Translations under genes and position numbers: made by a program
Part shown: positions 10,231 through 19,611 of the stretch, piece after piece
Layout of the letters: the number at the start of each line of letters is the position of its first letter
How positions within the stretch are numbered: the stretch's first letter is position 1
The notes under the pieces: generated by a model
Told to the model about the DNA's origin: nothing
What the model saw: only the letters and a program-made list of their open reading frames with translations
The model's database searches: none
NCBI RefSeq assembly: GCF_012044895.1
Contig: NZ_CP050695.1
Location: 2,696,501-2,760,500 of the forward strand
Length of the DNA stretch: 64,000 bases
Direction: 5' to 3'
Source of the DNA: Aquisalimonas sp. 2447
GTDB lineage: Bacteria; Pseudomonadota; Gammaproteobacteria; Nitrococcales; Aquisalimonadaceae

Positions 10231-10644
10231 TCATGCTGAGTGTTGGGCGGCCTCCCCGGCACCGAAACGGTGATCCAGGTAGGCAATGATGTCGTCCGAC
10301 TCGTAGAGCCAGCGGACGGAGCCGTCCTCGGCTTCTATGCGCAGGCAGGGCACTTTCACCCGGCCCCCTTCCTGCTCCAGCATCTGACGATGTTCACCGG
10401 GATGCTGCGCATTGCGCAGTTCGACATCCAGCGACAGCCGCTGCATCGCCCGGCGCACCTTGATGCAGAACGGGCAGGCCGGAAAGTGGTACAGGGCAAG
10501 TTGGCGGGTCTGCTGGTCCACGGCCTGCTGTTCCGCGGGATCGCGCTTGATTCCCCTGGGCTTGAACAGGTGGGGGCCGGCCAACATGAACGGCGTCAGA
10601 ATCAGACGCACACCACGGAAGAAATAACGGATCACTATTCGCAT
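10231..10644 (-). CDS. Glutaredoxin / GST-N-domain thioredoxin-fold protein
   Basis: This 137-residue protein has a hydrophobic or membrane-associating N-terminal segment (1-25) followed by a glutaredoxin-like fold. The CPFC motif (Cys57, Cys60) matches a dithiol glutaredoxin active site, KVPCLRIE provides the cis-Pro loop, and YESDDIIAYL resembles the GST-N/glutaredoxin C-terminal helix. It probably uses glutathione to reduce disulfides near the membrane. Its specific partner is unknown. It is followed by the efflux operon after a 143-base gap, which holds a short GTAGCC triplet repeat (10131-10148) and no convincing promoter. Confidence 0.85.
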   Translation of the reverse strand: MRIVIRYFFRGVRLILTPFMLAGPHLFKPRGIKRDPAEQQAVDQQTRQLALYHFPACPFCIKVRRAMQRLSLDVELRNAQHPGEHRQMLEQEGGRVKVPCLRIEAEDGSVRWLYESDDIIAYLDHRFGAGEAAQHSA

Positions 10645-10715
10645 GGCGCAGAGTGTGCCATAGACAGTGCCCGGTGTCCGTTACCATGAAACCGAGCCGC
10701 CGGCGGGGTCCTGTT

Positions 10716-11942
10716 CTACTCGGCCGCAGGATTGCCCGCGGACGCGGCCTTCGCTCTGCGGTAGCGCACCTCGCGTACCTTGAGCCAGACAATGGCGGCC
10801 ACAACCAGTGCGGCCAGCGGCAGCATGAACACGTTCAGAAGTTCCCAGCCAAACTGGTGCAGGAGCCTGCCGGCCATCAGCGAGCCGATGGCCACCAGCG
10901 AGAAGATGATCAGATCGTTCACCCCCTGGACCTTGCCCCGCTCCGCTTCGGTGTGAATGCTCGCCAACAGGGCGCTGCCACCGACGAACAGGAAATTCCA
11001 GCCGACGCCGAGCAGCACCAGCGCCACCCAGAAGTGAGCGAAAGTCACGCCCGTGGTTGCCACCACGGCGGCCCCCGCCAGCAGCGCCGCACCCGCGAGC
11101 AACACCTGGGCGACACCGAAGCGTCCGATGAGGCTACCGGTGACAAACGAGGGCGCGAACATGCCGAGCACATGCCACTGCATGATGGTCGCCACATGCG
11201 ACATCTCGAACCCCTGCTCCCGCATGGCCAGCGGCGTGGCCGTCATCACCAGGATCATCACCGCGTAACCGATGGCGCCGGCCAGGACCGCCACCAGGAA
11301 CGCCGGCTGCGCCGCGATGCCCCGCATGGGGCGCTGCACGTCACCAGGCTGCGGCTCGCCGCTCGCCGGTACCCGGAGAAATGCCAGCAGGCCGACAGCG
11401 ACCAACGCCAGCAGCGCAATCATCAGATACGGGCCACCGGAGGGCACCGCGGGAACCCAGTCCGCGACGATACTGGCGTTCCAGGGCCCAAGGAACGCGG
11501 CCACGACACCGCCGGCCATGACATAGGAAATGGCCCGGCTACGAAAGGACGGGCTTGCCACGTCAGCCGCCGCAAAGCGGTAGTACATGGCAAAGCCCTG
11601 ATACAGGCCAAGCAGGAGGTTGCCGGCGCAGAACAGCCAGAACGATCCCTGGGCGATGGCAATGAAGCTCAGCAGCCCCCCGGCGACACCGCCGAGACTG
11701 ACACCGGTAATGAACCCGGCGCGCCGCCCGACCCGCTTCATGTAGAGCGAGGCGGGGAGCGTAGAGACCAGGGTGCCGATCATCATCAGCGCGATGGGCA
11801 GGGTGGCTAGCCCCGGGTCAGGGCTGAGCTGCTGGCCGACTACCCCGCTCAGGGTCATGACCGTGATCGACGCGATCATGAACAGCGTCTGTGTGGTCAC
11901 CAGAATGCCCACGTTGAGTTTCTCAAGGCGCGTTGCGCGCAT
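10716..11942 (-). CDS. Major facilitator superfamily transporter
   Basis: The 408-residue protein has about twelve hydrophobic helices in two halves separated by a charged loop near 190-215. The cytoplasmic loop 2-3 contains YMKRVGRRAG, a form of the MFS signature. No substrate-specific motif was recognised; it could export drugs or take up small metabolites. The gene stands alone between the glutaredoxin-like gene (71-base gap) and dinG (83-base gap), all on the minus strand. The ATG at 11942 has GGGAGGCAG-like sequence nearby. Family is certain, function is not. Confidence 0.88.
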   Translation of the reverse strand: MRATRLEKLNVGILVTTQTLFMIASITVMTLSGVVGQQLSPDPGLATLPIALMMIGTLVSTLPASLYMKRVGRRAGFITGVSLGGVAGGLLSFIAIAQGSFWLFCAGNLLLGLYQGFAMYYRFAAADVASPSFRSRAISYVMAGGVVAAFLGPWNASIVADWVPAVPSGGPYLMIALLALVAVGLLAFLRVPASGEPQPGDVQRPMRGIAAQPAFLVAVLAGAIGYAVMILVMTATPLAMREQGFEMSHVATIMQWHVLGMFAPSFVTGSLIGRFGVAQVLLAGAALLAGAAVVATTGVTFAHFWVALVLLGVGWNFLFVGGSALLASIHTEAERGKVQGVNDLIIFSLVAIGSLMAGRLLHQFGWELLNVFMLPLAALVVAAIVWLKVREVRYRRAKAASAGNPAAE

Positions 11943-12025
11943 GCTCTGCCTCCCGGCGATGCCCGCGATTTGCGGGTTACAGGCAACTGATTGTCCGTCG
12001 GCTACGCCATCGACTCAAGCCGGTT

Positions 12026-14179
12026 TCATGCGGTGCACTTGGCCTCTTCCACATGCCGCGGGAACGGCAATCCCGCCAGTAGCAGCTGGCCGTAGCGCTT
12101 GGTCAGCACGCGTTCGTCCATCAGGGTCACGGTCCCGAAGTCCTCTTCGTTGCGAATGAGCCGCCCGCACTGCTGCTTCAGCTTGATTGCGGCGGTGGGC
12201 ACGGCGACTTCCATGAACGGGTTGCGCCCGCGCTTCTCAAGCCAGGCCGCGTAGGTCTTGTCCACCGGGCCGTCGGGCACGGCGAAAGGCAGCTTGGTAA
12301 TGACGACGTGCCGGCAAAGCGCTCCAGGGAGATCGACGCCTTCGGCGAACGAGGCCAGTCCGAACAGCACCGAGCCTTGCCCGACCTCGATGCGCGCCCG
12401 GTGACGACGAATCACTTCGTGGTGGGAGGCGTCGCCCTGGCAGATCAGCGCATCCCCCCAGTGCTGCCGCAGCGCGTCCGCGGTGCGCTCCATCTGCCGG
12501 CGGGCGGTGAACAGCACCAGAGTGCCTTCGTCCAGGGCGACCCGGTGTGGCAGCTCCTTGATCACGGCCTCGGTGTGGGCGTCACGATCACCGGCGCTTG
12601 CCGGGAGACGGACGATGTTCAGACGGCTGATGCGCTGAAAGTCGAAGGGTGACGGAAGCAGGCGCTCGAACGCCTGCCGTGGCAGACCGAGCTCCATGCG
12701 CGTGCGGGTGAAGTCGTTGCCGGCGGCGAGTGTGGCCGAGGTCACCACGGCGCCGGCGACCCGCGACCAGAACTGGCTGTGCAGCCAGCCCGCCGCGGAG
12801 GTGGGGCAGGCATGCACGTTGACGCCGTCGCTCCCCTGGGTGGCCCAGCGTGCCACTGGCGGTGCATCGGAGGGGTCCGGTTGCGCGAACGCCCGAGCCA
12901 CACCCTGAATGTTCTCGAGCTGTGTCAGCAGCGCCGCGATGCGCTCCTGGAGCTTGTTGCCCTGTGCCGCCGGAAGATCACCGCTGCTGATACGCGTCTG
13001 AGCCCCCGCCTGCAGGGTCTCGACGGCCCCGTTCAGCGCCTTCGCCGTGGAAGCCAACTGCTCGGCGGTGGCGGTCACGGCGGACGGCAGCGCTTCTCCG
13101 TCGCACAGCACGTGCAGGGTGTTGTCGCTGCGGCGCTCGCCGTGGTCCCGCAGGTGGCGGTCCATGGCCCGGGAGAAGTCGCGCAAGGCTTGATGGGCCT
13201 CGCTCCCGGTCTCGGCAAGCCTGCGCGCGGTGCGCTCCACCCGGTTCGCCGGCATTGCGGATTCAGCGACATCCCGGGCGTCGCTGGCAAGGCTGCTCAG
13301 TAGCTCCCGGGCCGCCTTGCCCTCCAGCGCGAAACTATTGTGGCCGGCGGCGACGTCCGCGAAGTTGTGCCCCTCGTCAACGATGTGCAGCGTCTCTTCC
13401 AGCGGCGGCAACAGCGCACCGCCGCCCATGGAGACATCACTGAGCACGAGACTGTGGTTGGCAATGATCACTGTCGCCTCGCGCAGGCGGCCGCGCTCGA
13501 TGAAGTACGGACAGGCGTTGAACTTCGGGCACCTGTTGCCCATGCAGCGGTGCTGATCCACGGTGATGCGACGGGTCACCGGGGTGTCGATACGCTCCGG
13601 CCAGTGATCGAGATCGCCACTCCAGGTCCCGTCCTGCAGCGCGTCGTCCATGGACTGGATCACCGCAGTCACCGCCTCCGCGGACTCCGTTTCCTGGTCC
13701 GCCGCCTCAGCATCGTCATCGAACAACCCTCCCTGGGCCTGCCCCCCGAGATATTCCTCCATGCGATACGGGCAGGCATAACGGCCGCGGCCCTTGGCAA
13801 TGCGGAAGGTGATATCCAGGCCAGCGGCCTCCACCAGCGCCGGGAGATCGCGGTCGACCAGCTGTTGCTGCAGGGCCACGGTGCGCGTGGACACCACCAC
13901 CTTGCGCTCCCGGTGAATCGCAAGCGCAATGGCAGGAATCAGATAGGCCAGGGACTTGCCGGTGCCCGTCTGCGCCTCAACGACCCCGATGGGCTCCGGC
14001 GCGGCCTCCCCCACCAGGATCCGGGCAACATCGGCGATCATCTGGAGCTGCGCGCGGCGCGAGCGAAAACCCTCGGTTGCGGTGCGCACGTCCTCCAGGA
14101 TCCTGCGCATGAGGTCGCGCTCCGCATCGGTGAGCGGCCGGGTCTCCTCGCCGGCCCCGGGGAGGCCGGAGTCGGTCAT
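12026..14179 (-). CDS. dinG: ATP-dependent DNA helicase DinG (Fe-S, XPD-like superfamily 2)
   Basis: This 717-residue helicase unwinds DNA 5' to 3' and helps clear R-loops and other structures after damage. Walker A EAQTGTGKS has Lys75. Four cysteines in RYACPY, HRCMGN, NRCPKF and NACPYF form the iron-sulfur cluster site, and the DEAH-type box is VDEGH. An acidic insertion rich in Asp and Glu sits inside the iron-sulfur domain. Length matches E. coli DinG. The ATG at 14179 overlaps the stop of the upstream DUF1295 gene (ATGA), so the start is secure and the two genes are coupled. Confidence 0.93.
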   Translation of the reverse strand: MTDSGLPGAGEETRPLTDAERDLMRRILEDVRTATEGFRSRRAQLQMIADVARILVGEAAPEPIGVVEAQTGTGKSLAYLIPAIALAIHRERKVVVSTRTVALQQQLVDRDLPALVEAAGLDITFRIAKGRGRYACPYRMEEYLGGQAQGGLFDDDAEAADQETESAEAVTAVIQSMDDALQDGTWSGDLDHWPERIDTPVTRRITVDQHRCMGNRCPKFNACPYFIERGRLREATVIIANHSLVLSDVSMGGGALLPPLEETLHIVDEGHNFADVAAGHNSFALEGKAARELLSSLASDARDVAESAMPANRVERTARRLAETGSEAHQALRDFSRAMDRHLRDHGERRSDNTLHVLCDGEALPSAVTATAEQLASTAKALNGAVETLQAGAQTRISSGDLPAAQGNKLQERIAALLTQLENIQGVARAFAQPDPSDAPPVARWATQGSDGVNVHACPTSAAGWLHSQFWSRVAGAVVTSATLAAGNDFTRTRMELGLPRQAFERLLPSPFDFQRISRLNIVRLPASAGDRDAHTEAVIKELPHRVALDEGTLVLFTARRQMERTADALRQHWGDALICQGDASHHEVIRRHRARIEVGQGSVLFGLASFAEGVDLPGALCRHVVITKLPFAVPDGPVDKTYAAWLEKRGRNPFMEVAVPTAAIKLKQQCGRLIRNEEDFGTVTLMDERVLTKRYGQLLLAGLPFPRHVEEAKCTA

Positions 14180-15051
14180 CGGGCGGCGCGTCGCGGCGGC
14201 CGGGGCACGAGGACCGGCGTGGAGGCCTTGTACGCCTCGTAGTCGGCCTGACCACCCCATTTCTCATCGGCTCGCTGCTCCAGCATGGGAATACCGCTGA
14301 CCTTCACCAGCAGCCAGCAGACGAACAGTGGCGAGACCCAGCCCAGCCATTGCCACCCGGTCAGTGCCGGCGTCGCCATGACCGCGATGCCTGTCCACAG
14401 CATGATCTCGCCGAAATAATTCGGATGACGCGACCACGCCCACAGCCCCTGTCGGATAAAACGACCGTGGTTGGCAGGTTCAGCCTTGAAGACATTCTTC
14501 TGGTGATCGGCGATGGCCTCGATGGCAAAGCCACCAGCCCAGATCAACAGCCCCAGCGTGGCCCACACATCCCAGCTGGCGGATGCAGGACTGGTCACCG
14601 CGATCAGTGCGGCCAGGAGCGTCACGAAGACCCAGAGCCCCTGGAGCGTCCACGCCATCAAAAAGCGGCCCCAGTAGGGCTTGAGGTCGTCAAAGCGGCC
14701 ATCCTTGCCGATGCGCTTGACGCGCAGGAACAGAAAGCTGCCCAGACGGCCGCACCAGATCAGCACCAGCGCCGTGATTACCCACCCGCGCACATCCGGA
14801 CTGGCGAGACTGGCGGCCAGCAGGATGACGCTGGCATAGGTCAGCGCGCCGGCAAGATCGTAATAATGCTCGGTCTGGCGCAAGAAGGATGGCACGAACA
14901 CCAGCCACTGCACTGCGAAGCCGAATAGCGCCAGCGCTGGCAGCAGGGGAAGACCGGCCACTCGGGTAGCGCCATCGTCCACCAACAGGGCCAACCCCAG
15001 CGCGAACAGGGTGGCAACCACACTGACAAGAAAGGCTGAGCTGTTGCGCAC
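14176..15051 (-). CDS. DUF1295 membrane protein (steroid 5-alpha-reductase-like fold)
   Basis: The 291-residue integral membrane protein has about seven hydrophobic segments and the conserved SRHPNYFGE motif near 210, typical of DUF1295 and related isoprenylcysteine methyltransferase/steroid reductase-like enzymes. A role in lipid or isoprenoid modification is plausible but unproven. The start is GTG at 15051 with GGAG seven bases upstream. Its end overlaps the dinG start by 4 bases. Confidence 0.88.
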   Translation of the reverse strand: MRNSSAFLVSVVATLFALGLALLVDDGATRVAGLPLLPALALFGFAVQWLVFVPSFLRQTEHYYDLAGALTYASVILLAASLASPDVRGWVITALVLIWCGRLGSFLFLRVKRIGKDGRFDDLKPYWGRFLMAWTLQGLWVFVTLLAALIAVTSPASASWDVWATLGLLIWAGGFAIEAIADHQKNVFKAEPANHGRFIRQGLWAWSRHPNYFGEIMLWTGIAVMATPALTGWQWLGWVSPLFVCWLLVKVSGIPMLEQRADEKWGGQADYEAYKASTPVLVPRPPRRAAR

Positions 15052-15101
15052 GGGACGCTCCGGTTCAATGGTTCGGAAGGAGGTATGCGTGACACTGCCA
15101 C

Positions 15102-15134
15102 AAAAGAACCCCGCCGGCCGAACCGCTGCGGGGC
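15102..15134 (-). terminator. Intrinsic terminator of the tRNA operon
   Basis: On the minus strand a GCCCCGC/GCGGGGT stem (15134-15128 with 15114-15108) with inner CGG/CCG pairing is followed directly by TTCTTTTG. It lies about 80 bases after tRNA-Lys and before the DUF1295 gene, and ends the four-tRNA transcript. Confidence 0.8.
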
Positions 15135-15216
15135 TGTCGTTACAATACCTAACGGCTGACAGGTCGTTGCCCGACCAACGCCGGGATTGGAGCCGGCCCT
15201 GTCAGTTGCCGATGAT

Positions 15217-15292
<76 letters not shown>

Positions 15293-15346
15293 GGAACCGC
15301 CTTCCCGCCGGCGTCCCCAGGGGTATCGCCTGGCAGTACTGCTGTA

Positions 15347-15423
15347 TGGGGTGGACGATGGGACTCGAACCCACGACGACTGGAATCACAATCCAGGGCT
15401 CTACCAACTGAGCTACGCCCACC
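15347..15423 (-). tRNA. tRNA-His (anticodon GUG)
   Basis: The reverse complement begins with the extra G-1 followed by GTGGGCG, has anticodon loop TTGTGAT (GTG), T-arm GGTTCGAGTCC, discriminator C and an encoded CCA. The G-1/C73 pair is the identity element of histidine tRNAs. It is third in the operon. Confidence 0.97.
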
Positions 15424-15457
15424 ATTGTCGCATTTTCCGTTTCGTGGCCGCCGAATC

Positions 15458-15534
15458 TGGCGCGCCCGGCAGGACTTGAACCTGCAACCCTCGGCTTAGA
15501 AGGCCGATGCTCTATCCGGTTGAGCTACGGGCGC
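15458..15534 (-). tRNA. tRNA-Arg (anticodon UCU)
   Basis: The reverse complement starts GCGCCCG, has anticodon loop CTTCTAA (TCT), T-arm GGTTCAAGTCC, discriminator G and an encoded CCA. It reads the rare AGA/AGG codons. It is second in the operon. Confidence 0.97.
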
Positions 15535-15571
15535 TTCTAACCACACCTGCCGCGGCCTGCCGCCAGAGGGC

Positions 15572-15648
15572 TGGTCGGGGTGGAGGGATTCGAACCCCCG
15601 ACTTCCTGCTCCCAAAGCAGGCGCGCTACCAGGCTGCGCCACACCCCG
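15572..15648 (-). tRNA. tRNA-Pro (anticodon UGG)
   Basis: The reverse complement starts CGGGGTG, has anticodon loop TTTGGGA (TGG), T-arm GGTTCGAATCC and an encoded CCA. It is the first tRNA of the operon, about 45 bases after the predicted transcription start. Confidence 0.97.
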
Positions 15649-15697
15649 TCTGTCGCTGCAGCGAGCCTCGTACGGCGACCCGATCACGGAGCCGGAA

Positions 15698-15726
15698 ATG
15701 ATACGCAGCGCTACCCGTGGCGTCAA
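15698..15726 (-). promoter_or_regulatory. Promoter of the Pro-Arg-His-Lys tRNA operon
   Basis: Minus-strand TTGACG (15726-15721) and TATCAT (15703-15698) are exactly 17 bases apart, the best sigma-70 match in this part of the window, and lie about 50 bases upstream of tRNA-Pro. Confidence 0.8.
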
Positions 15727-15735
15727 TTGTTGCGC

Positions 15736-15765
15736 TTGTGACCGGTGAATCGCGCGTGCGAGAAT
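15736..15765 (+). promoter_or_regulatory. Possible folD promoter
   Basis: TTGTGA (15736-15741) and GAGAAT (15760-15765) are 18 bases apart, about 75 bases before the folD ATG and divergent from the tRNA operon promoter. The -10 match is moderate. Confidence 0.35.
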
Positions 15766-15841
15766 TCAGCGCCTCAGGGAACGCCGAACTCCGTTCGCGC
15801 AGACCTCTGGCCGGGCCAACAACATCTCCACGGGAGTCCCC

Positions 15842-16702
15842 ATGACCGCAGAAATCCTCGACGGCAAGGCGGCCGCATTGCGACTGCAGCAAACAGTGGG
15901 GGCGGGCGTTGCGCGACGCACCGGTGCCGGTGGCCGTCCGCCGGAGCTGGCCGTGGTGCTGGTCGGTGAGAACCCGGCCTCACAGGTCTACGTGCGCAAG
16001 AAAAGGAGCCAGTGCGAAGAGGTGGGCATCGTTTCCCACGCCCACGACCTCCCCGCCGATATCGAACAGGAGACGCTGCTGGCGCTCGTCGATGAGCTCA
16101 ACGCCGCGGCGAATATCGACGGCATCCTGGTGCAGCTGCCGCTGCCTCCGCATATGGACGCGCAACAGGTGATCGACCGCATCGACCCGGCCAAGGATGT
16201 CGACGGCTTCCACCCCGTGAACATGGGCCGCCTGGCCCTGAAGCTGCCGGGGCCACGCTCCTGCACACCCCGCGGCGTCATGACGCTGCTGGAGGACGCC
16301 GGCATCGTTCTCGCCGGCAAGGATGCCGTGATCATCGGTCAGTCCAACATTGTCGGCCGCCCCATGGCCATGGAACTGCTGAATGCCCGCTGCACCGTCA
16401 CCATCTGCCATAGCCGCACCCGCGACCTGGAAGCAAAAGTCCGCGGTGCGGACGTGCTGGTTGCCGCCGTCGGGCGACCCGGCTTTGTTCAGGGTGACTG
16501 GATCAAGGAAGGCGCCGTGGTGGTGGACGTCGGCATCAACCGGCTTGAGTCGGGCAAACTCGCCGGTGATGTGGACTTCGACGGCGCCCGCCAGCGCGCC
16601 GGCTGGATCACGCCGGTACCGGGCGGCGTCGGCCCGATGACCGTGGCGACCCTGCTTGCCAACACCCTGGACGCCGCTGACGCCCGCGACCCCGTCTACT
16701 GA
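15842..16702 (+). CDS. folD: Bifunctional methylenetetrahydrofolate dehydrogenase / methenyltetrahydrofolate cyclohydrolase
   Basis: The 286-residue cytosolic enzyme interconverts 5,10-methylene- and 10-formyl-tetrahydrofolate, making NADPH and formyl donors for purine and fMet synthesis. Catalytic Tyr50 and Lys54 sit in YVRKK, the ILVQLPLP motif near 95-102 and PKDVDGFHP-like sequence ([14 protein letters not shown]) near 117-130 are present, and the NADP-binding GQSNIVGRP and the C-terminal [10 protein letters not shown] motifs are intact. ATG at 15842 has GGGAG upstream. It is divergent from the tRNA operon and is followed by the PilZ gene. Confidence 0.98.
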   Translation: MTAEILDGKAAALRLQQTVGAGVARRTGAGGRPPELAVVLVGENPASQVYVRKKRSQCEEVGIVSHAHDLPADIEQETLLALVDELNAAANIDGILVQLPLPPHMDAQQVIDRIDPAKDVDGFHPVNMGRLALKLPGPRSCTPRGVMTLLEDAGIVLAGKDAVIIGQSNIVGRPMAMELLNARCTVTICHSRTRDLEAKVRGADVLVAAVGRPGFVQGDWIKEGAVVVDVGINRLESGKLAGDVDFDGARQRAGWITPVPGGVGPMTVATLLANTLDAADARDPVY

Positions 16703-16778
16703 TTTCGCCAGCCGGGTTGATCGCCCTGCGGACAGTGGAGTGCTAAGGTTGTGGAAAGGCTGGCGAGCGAGGCTTCGC

Positions 16779-17153
16779 ATGACACCCGCAATCGGCGAAC
16801 GGCGGCATTTCAGCCGAATCGAGTTTGACGGCCCTGCGCAACTGCAGACCCCGGACGCCATCCGCCTGGATGTTCAGGTGGTGGACGTCTCTCTCAAGGG
16901 CGTGCTTCTGGAGCTTCCCGGCGCGGATTCTCTGTCAGTATCAGGGGCGTTCGAGCTGACCATTCCACTCAATGACGACATCCGCATCGTCATGTCCCTG
17001 GATTTCGCGCACCAGGAGGGGGCACGGGCGGGGTTCCACTGCTCGCACATCGACATGGACAGCATGGGGCACCTGCGGCGGCTGGTGGAGCTCAATCTAG
17101 GCGACTCGGAAGCGCTGCGACGGGAACTCGGCGACATGGCCGAGGATCTCTGA
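16779..17153 (+). CDS. PilZ domain protein, probable c-di-GMP effector
   Basis: This 124-residue protein is essentially one PilZ domain. The two c-di-GMP-binding motifs are visible: RHFSR (Arg9 to Arg13) and DVSLKG (Asp36, Ser38, Gly41). It probably senses the second messenger and acts on motility, adhesion or an unknown partner. An in-frame open extension begins inside folD, but the ATG at 16779 with GAGG upstream places the RxxxR motif close to the N terminus as usual. It converges with radA, with 9 bases between the stops. Confidence 0.85.
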   Translation: MTPAIGERRHFSRIEFDGPAQLQTPDAIRLDVQVVDVSLKGVLLELPGADSLSVSGAFELTIPLNDDIRIVMSLDFAHQEGARAGFHCSHIDMDSMGHLRRLVELNLGDSEALRRELGDMAEDL

Positions 17154-17162
17154 GCGGCTGAC

Positions 17163-18524
17163 TCAGATCGAAAATGCCGCGTCCATCGCCTCCTGCAGGC
17201 GTTGCACCGCCACCACCTCGATACCTTTCGGCGCCTGCCGCGGGGCGTTCTTCGCCGGGATGATTGCGCGCTTGAAGCCGTGCTTCGCCGCTTCCGCCAG
17301 GCGCTCCTCGCCGTTGGGAACCGGGCGGATCTCACCGGCAAGCCCGACTTCACCGAATATCACGCAATCCATGGACAGCGGACGATCCCGGAGACTGGAC
17401 AGCGCCGCCAGCAGCACCGGCAGGTCGCTGGCCGTCTCCGCAACCCGCACGCCCCCCACAACGTTCATGAACACGTCCTGATCCGCGGTCATCACGCCGC
17501 CGTGGCGGAGCAGCACCGCCAGCAGCATGGCCAGGCGATTGCCATCGAGACCCACCGCAACCCGCCGTGGACTGGGCGCCGGACTCTCCGCCACCAGCGC
17601 CTGCACTTCCACGAGCAACGGGCGACTGCCGTCGCGGGTGACCATCACGGCACTGCCGCTGACCGGCTCGGGATGACGCGACAGGAAGATGGCGGACGGG
17701 TTCTTGACCTGCTTCAACCCGGCGTCGTCCATGGCGAACACGCCCAGTTCGTTGGCAGCCCCGAAGCGGTTCTTCACCGCCCGCAGCAACCGGAAACGGC
17801 TGCCGCCCTCGCTCTCGAAGTAGAGCACCGTATCCACCATGTGCTCCAGCACTCGGGGCCCTGCCAGCTGACCGTCCTTGGTCACGTGCCCCACCAGGAA
17901 CAGGCTGGTCTCCGTCTGCTTGGCGAAGCGGATCAGACGCGCCGCACTCTCGCGCACCTGGGCCACCGACCCGGGTGCCGACTGCAGCGCTTCTGTGAAC
18001 ACCGTCTGCACCGAGTCCACCACCAGCACCCGGGGCTTGCGCTGACGCGCGTGCTCGATGATGGCCTCGACGCAGGTCTCCGCCAGGACCTCCAGGGCAT
18101 CCGCCGCCACGCCAAGGCGCTCACCACGAAGTGCGACCTGGCGCAGGGATTCCTCACCGGTGACATACAGCACCCGCTCCCTGGTGGCGAGGAAGGCGCT
18201 GGTCTGCAACAGCAGCGTGGACTTGCCGATGCCGGGATCACCGCCCAGGAGCACGCAGCCGCCGTGGACCAGCCCGCCCCCGAGAACCCGGTCCAGTTCA
18301 CGCAGGCCGCTGGTAAAGCGGGCACTCTCCTCCAGGGCCACTTCGCCCAGGGTCATCACCCCGGCGTCGCCGGCATACTGGGCCGCACCCGCCTTCGGTC
18401 CAGCGGGTGCCTCCACGGTCTCCTCGAGGGTGTTCCAGGCACCACACTCGGGGCACTGGCCCGCCCACTTCGGACTCCGCGCGCCACAGGCAGTGCAGCT
18501 ATACAGGGTCCGGGTACGTGCCAT
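17163..18524 (-). CDS. radA: DNA repair protein RadA (Sms), branch-migration ATPase
   Basis: The 453-residue protein processes recombination intermediates alongside RecA. It has an N-terminal C4 zinc finger (CTACG and CPECG pairs), Walker A GGDPGIGKST near 95, the RadA-specific KNRFG motif near 255 and a C-terminal Lon-protease-like domain without expected protease activity. The gene starts inside the end of alr (26-base overlap with the ATG at 18524). An ATG at 18530 is better spaced from AGGAAGAG and a GTG lies at 18533; these differ by only two or three residues. Confidence 0.95.
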   Translation of the reverse strand: MARTRTLYSCTACGARSPKWAGQCPECGAWNTLEETVEAPAGPKAGAAQYAGDAGVMTLGEVALEESARFTSGLRELDRVLGGGLVHGGCVLLGGDPGIGKSTLLLQTSAFLATRERVLYVTGEESLRQVALRGERLGVAADALEVLAETCVEAIIEHARQRKPRVLVVDSVQTVFTEALQSAPGSVAQVRESAARLIRFAKQTETSLFLVGHVTKDGQLAGPRVLEHMVDTVLYFESEGGSRFRLLRAVKNRFGAANELGVFAMDDAGLKQVKNPSAIFLSRHPEPVSGSAVMVTRDGSRPLLVEVQALVAESPAPSPRRVAVGLDGNRLAMLLAVLLRHGGVMTADQDVFMNVVGGVRVAETASDLPVLLAALSSLRDRPLSMDCVIFGEVGLAGEIRPVPNGEERLAEAAKHGFKRAIIPAKNAPRQAPKGIEVVAVQRLQEAMDAAFSI

Positions 18525-19611
18525 GGGCATCACGCTCTTCCTGGAAACGCACGCGCTGGGTCACGGTGCAGAAAAGCTCATAGGCAATGGTGCCTGCGTG
18601 ACCCGCGACTTCCTCGGCCGGCAGCCCCTCGCCCCAGAGGGTCACCGGGTCGCCGATCTCTACCGGTGCCGGCACATGGCGCAGATCAATAGTGATCATG
18701 TCCATGGACACCCGCCCGATCAGCTGCGCACGACTGCCGTTGACCAGCACCGGCGTGCCACTGGGGGCATGGCGCGGATAGCCGTCGCCGTAGCCAATGG
18801 CTGCCACGGCCACCGGCATGTCCTCCGGACAGACCCAGGTACCGCCATAGCCGATGGCGTCACCGGCACGGTGGGTGTAAATGGCGTTGATGCGTGTGGA
18901 CAGGGTCATGGCCGGACGCAGGGGCGCATGCGGCGGATCGGCATGATCGAAGGGCGTGGCCCCGTACAGCATGATGCCGGGGCGTACCCAGCCGGCCCGG
19001 GTGGCCGGCCAGCCCAGCAACCCGGCGGAGTTGGCAATGGAACGTTCACCGCGCAGGCCGTCGGTGACCGCGTCGAAGCAGGCAATCTGCTCCTCGGTCA
19101 CGCCGGAACCGAGATCGTCGGCCTCGGCCAGATGGGTCATCATGCGCACATGCGGTGCCACCGAATTCGCCGCCACCAGCCGTTGATAAGCCGAGCGCAC
19201 GTCCTCCGCGGGCAGCCCGAGTCGGTGCATTCCCGAATCCACCTTCAGCCAGACGTTCACGGGCCGCGGCAGACGCACGTTCTCGAGCACGCTGATCTGC
19301 CACTCCGAGTGCACCACCACATCCAGCCGGTAGCGGCTTGCCAGCTGCACCTCGCTGGGCTCGTATGGTCCTTCCAGCAGCACGATGGGGTGCGCCAGGC
19401 CTGCTTCGCGGAGCGGAATCGCCTCCTCGAGGCAGGTGACAGCGAAGGCGTCGGCGCCGCGCAGGGCGTAGGCGACGCGCAGCAGGCCGTGGCCGTATCC
19501 GTTCCCCTTGACCACTGCCATGACCCGGGCACCGCCGGCGGCCTGCCGCGCCACGGCCAGGTTGTGGCGCAGCGCCGAGACGCTGACTACGGCCCGAGTT
19601 TCACGGCTCAC
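18499..19611 (-). CDS. alr: Alanine racemase
   Basis: This 370-residue PLP enzyme converts L- to D-alanine for peptidoglycan. The PLP-binding Lys35 is in VVKGNGYGHG, where most relatives have KANAYGHG. The MTHLAEAD segment, the YGGTWVCPED loop and the C-terminal GRVSMDM motif, which precedes the second active-site Asp region, are present. It starts with GTG at 19611, overlapping the dnaB stop (GTGA), and ends 26 bases inside the radA start, so dnaB, alr and radA form one translationally coupled unit. Confidence 0.96.
   Translation of the reverse strand: MSRETRAVVSVSALRHNLAVARQAAGGARVMAVVKGNGYGHGLLRVAYALRGADAFAVTCLEEAIPLREAGLAHPIVLLEGPYEPSEVQLASRYRLDVVVHSEWQISVLENVRLPRPVNVWLKVDSGMHRLGLPAEDVRSAYQRLVAANSVAPHVRMMTHLAEADDLGSGVTEEQIACFDAVTDGLRGERSIANSAGLLGWPATRAGWVRPGIMLYGATPFDHADPPHAPLRPAMTLSTRINAIYTHRAGDAIGYGGTWVCPEDMPVAVAAIGYGDGYPRHAPSGTPVLVNGSRAQLIGRVSMDMITIDLRHVPAPVEIGDPVTLWGEGLPAEEVAGHAGTIAYELFCTVTQRVRFQEERDAHGTYPDPV

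Noticed and set aside
17202-18692. 496-codon plus-strand frame opposite radA
   Set aside because: A reverse-frame shadow of radA/alr; low-complexity composition and no recognisable family.
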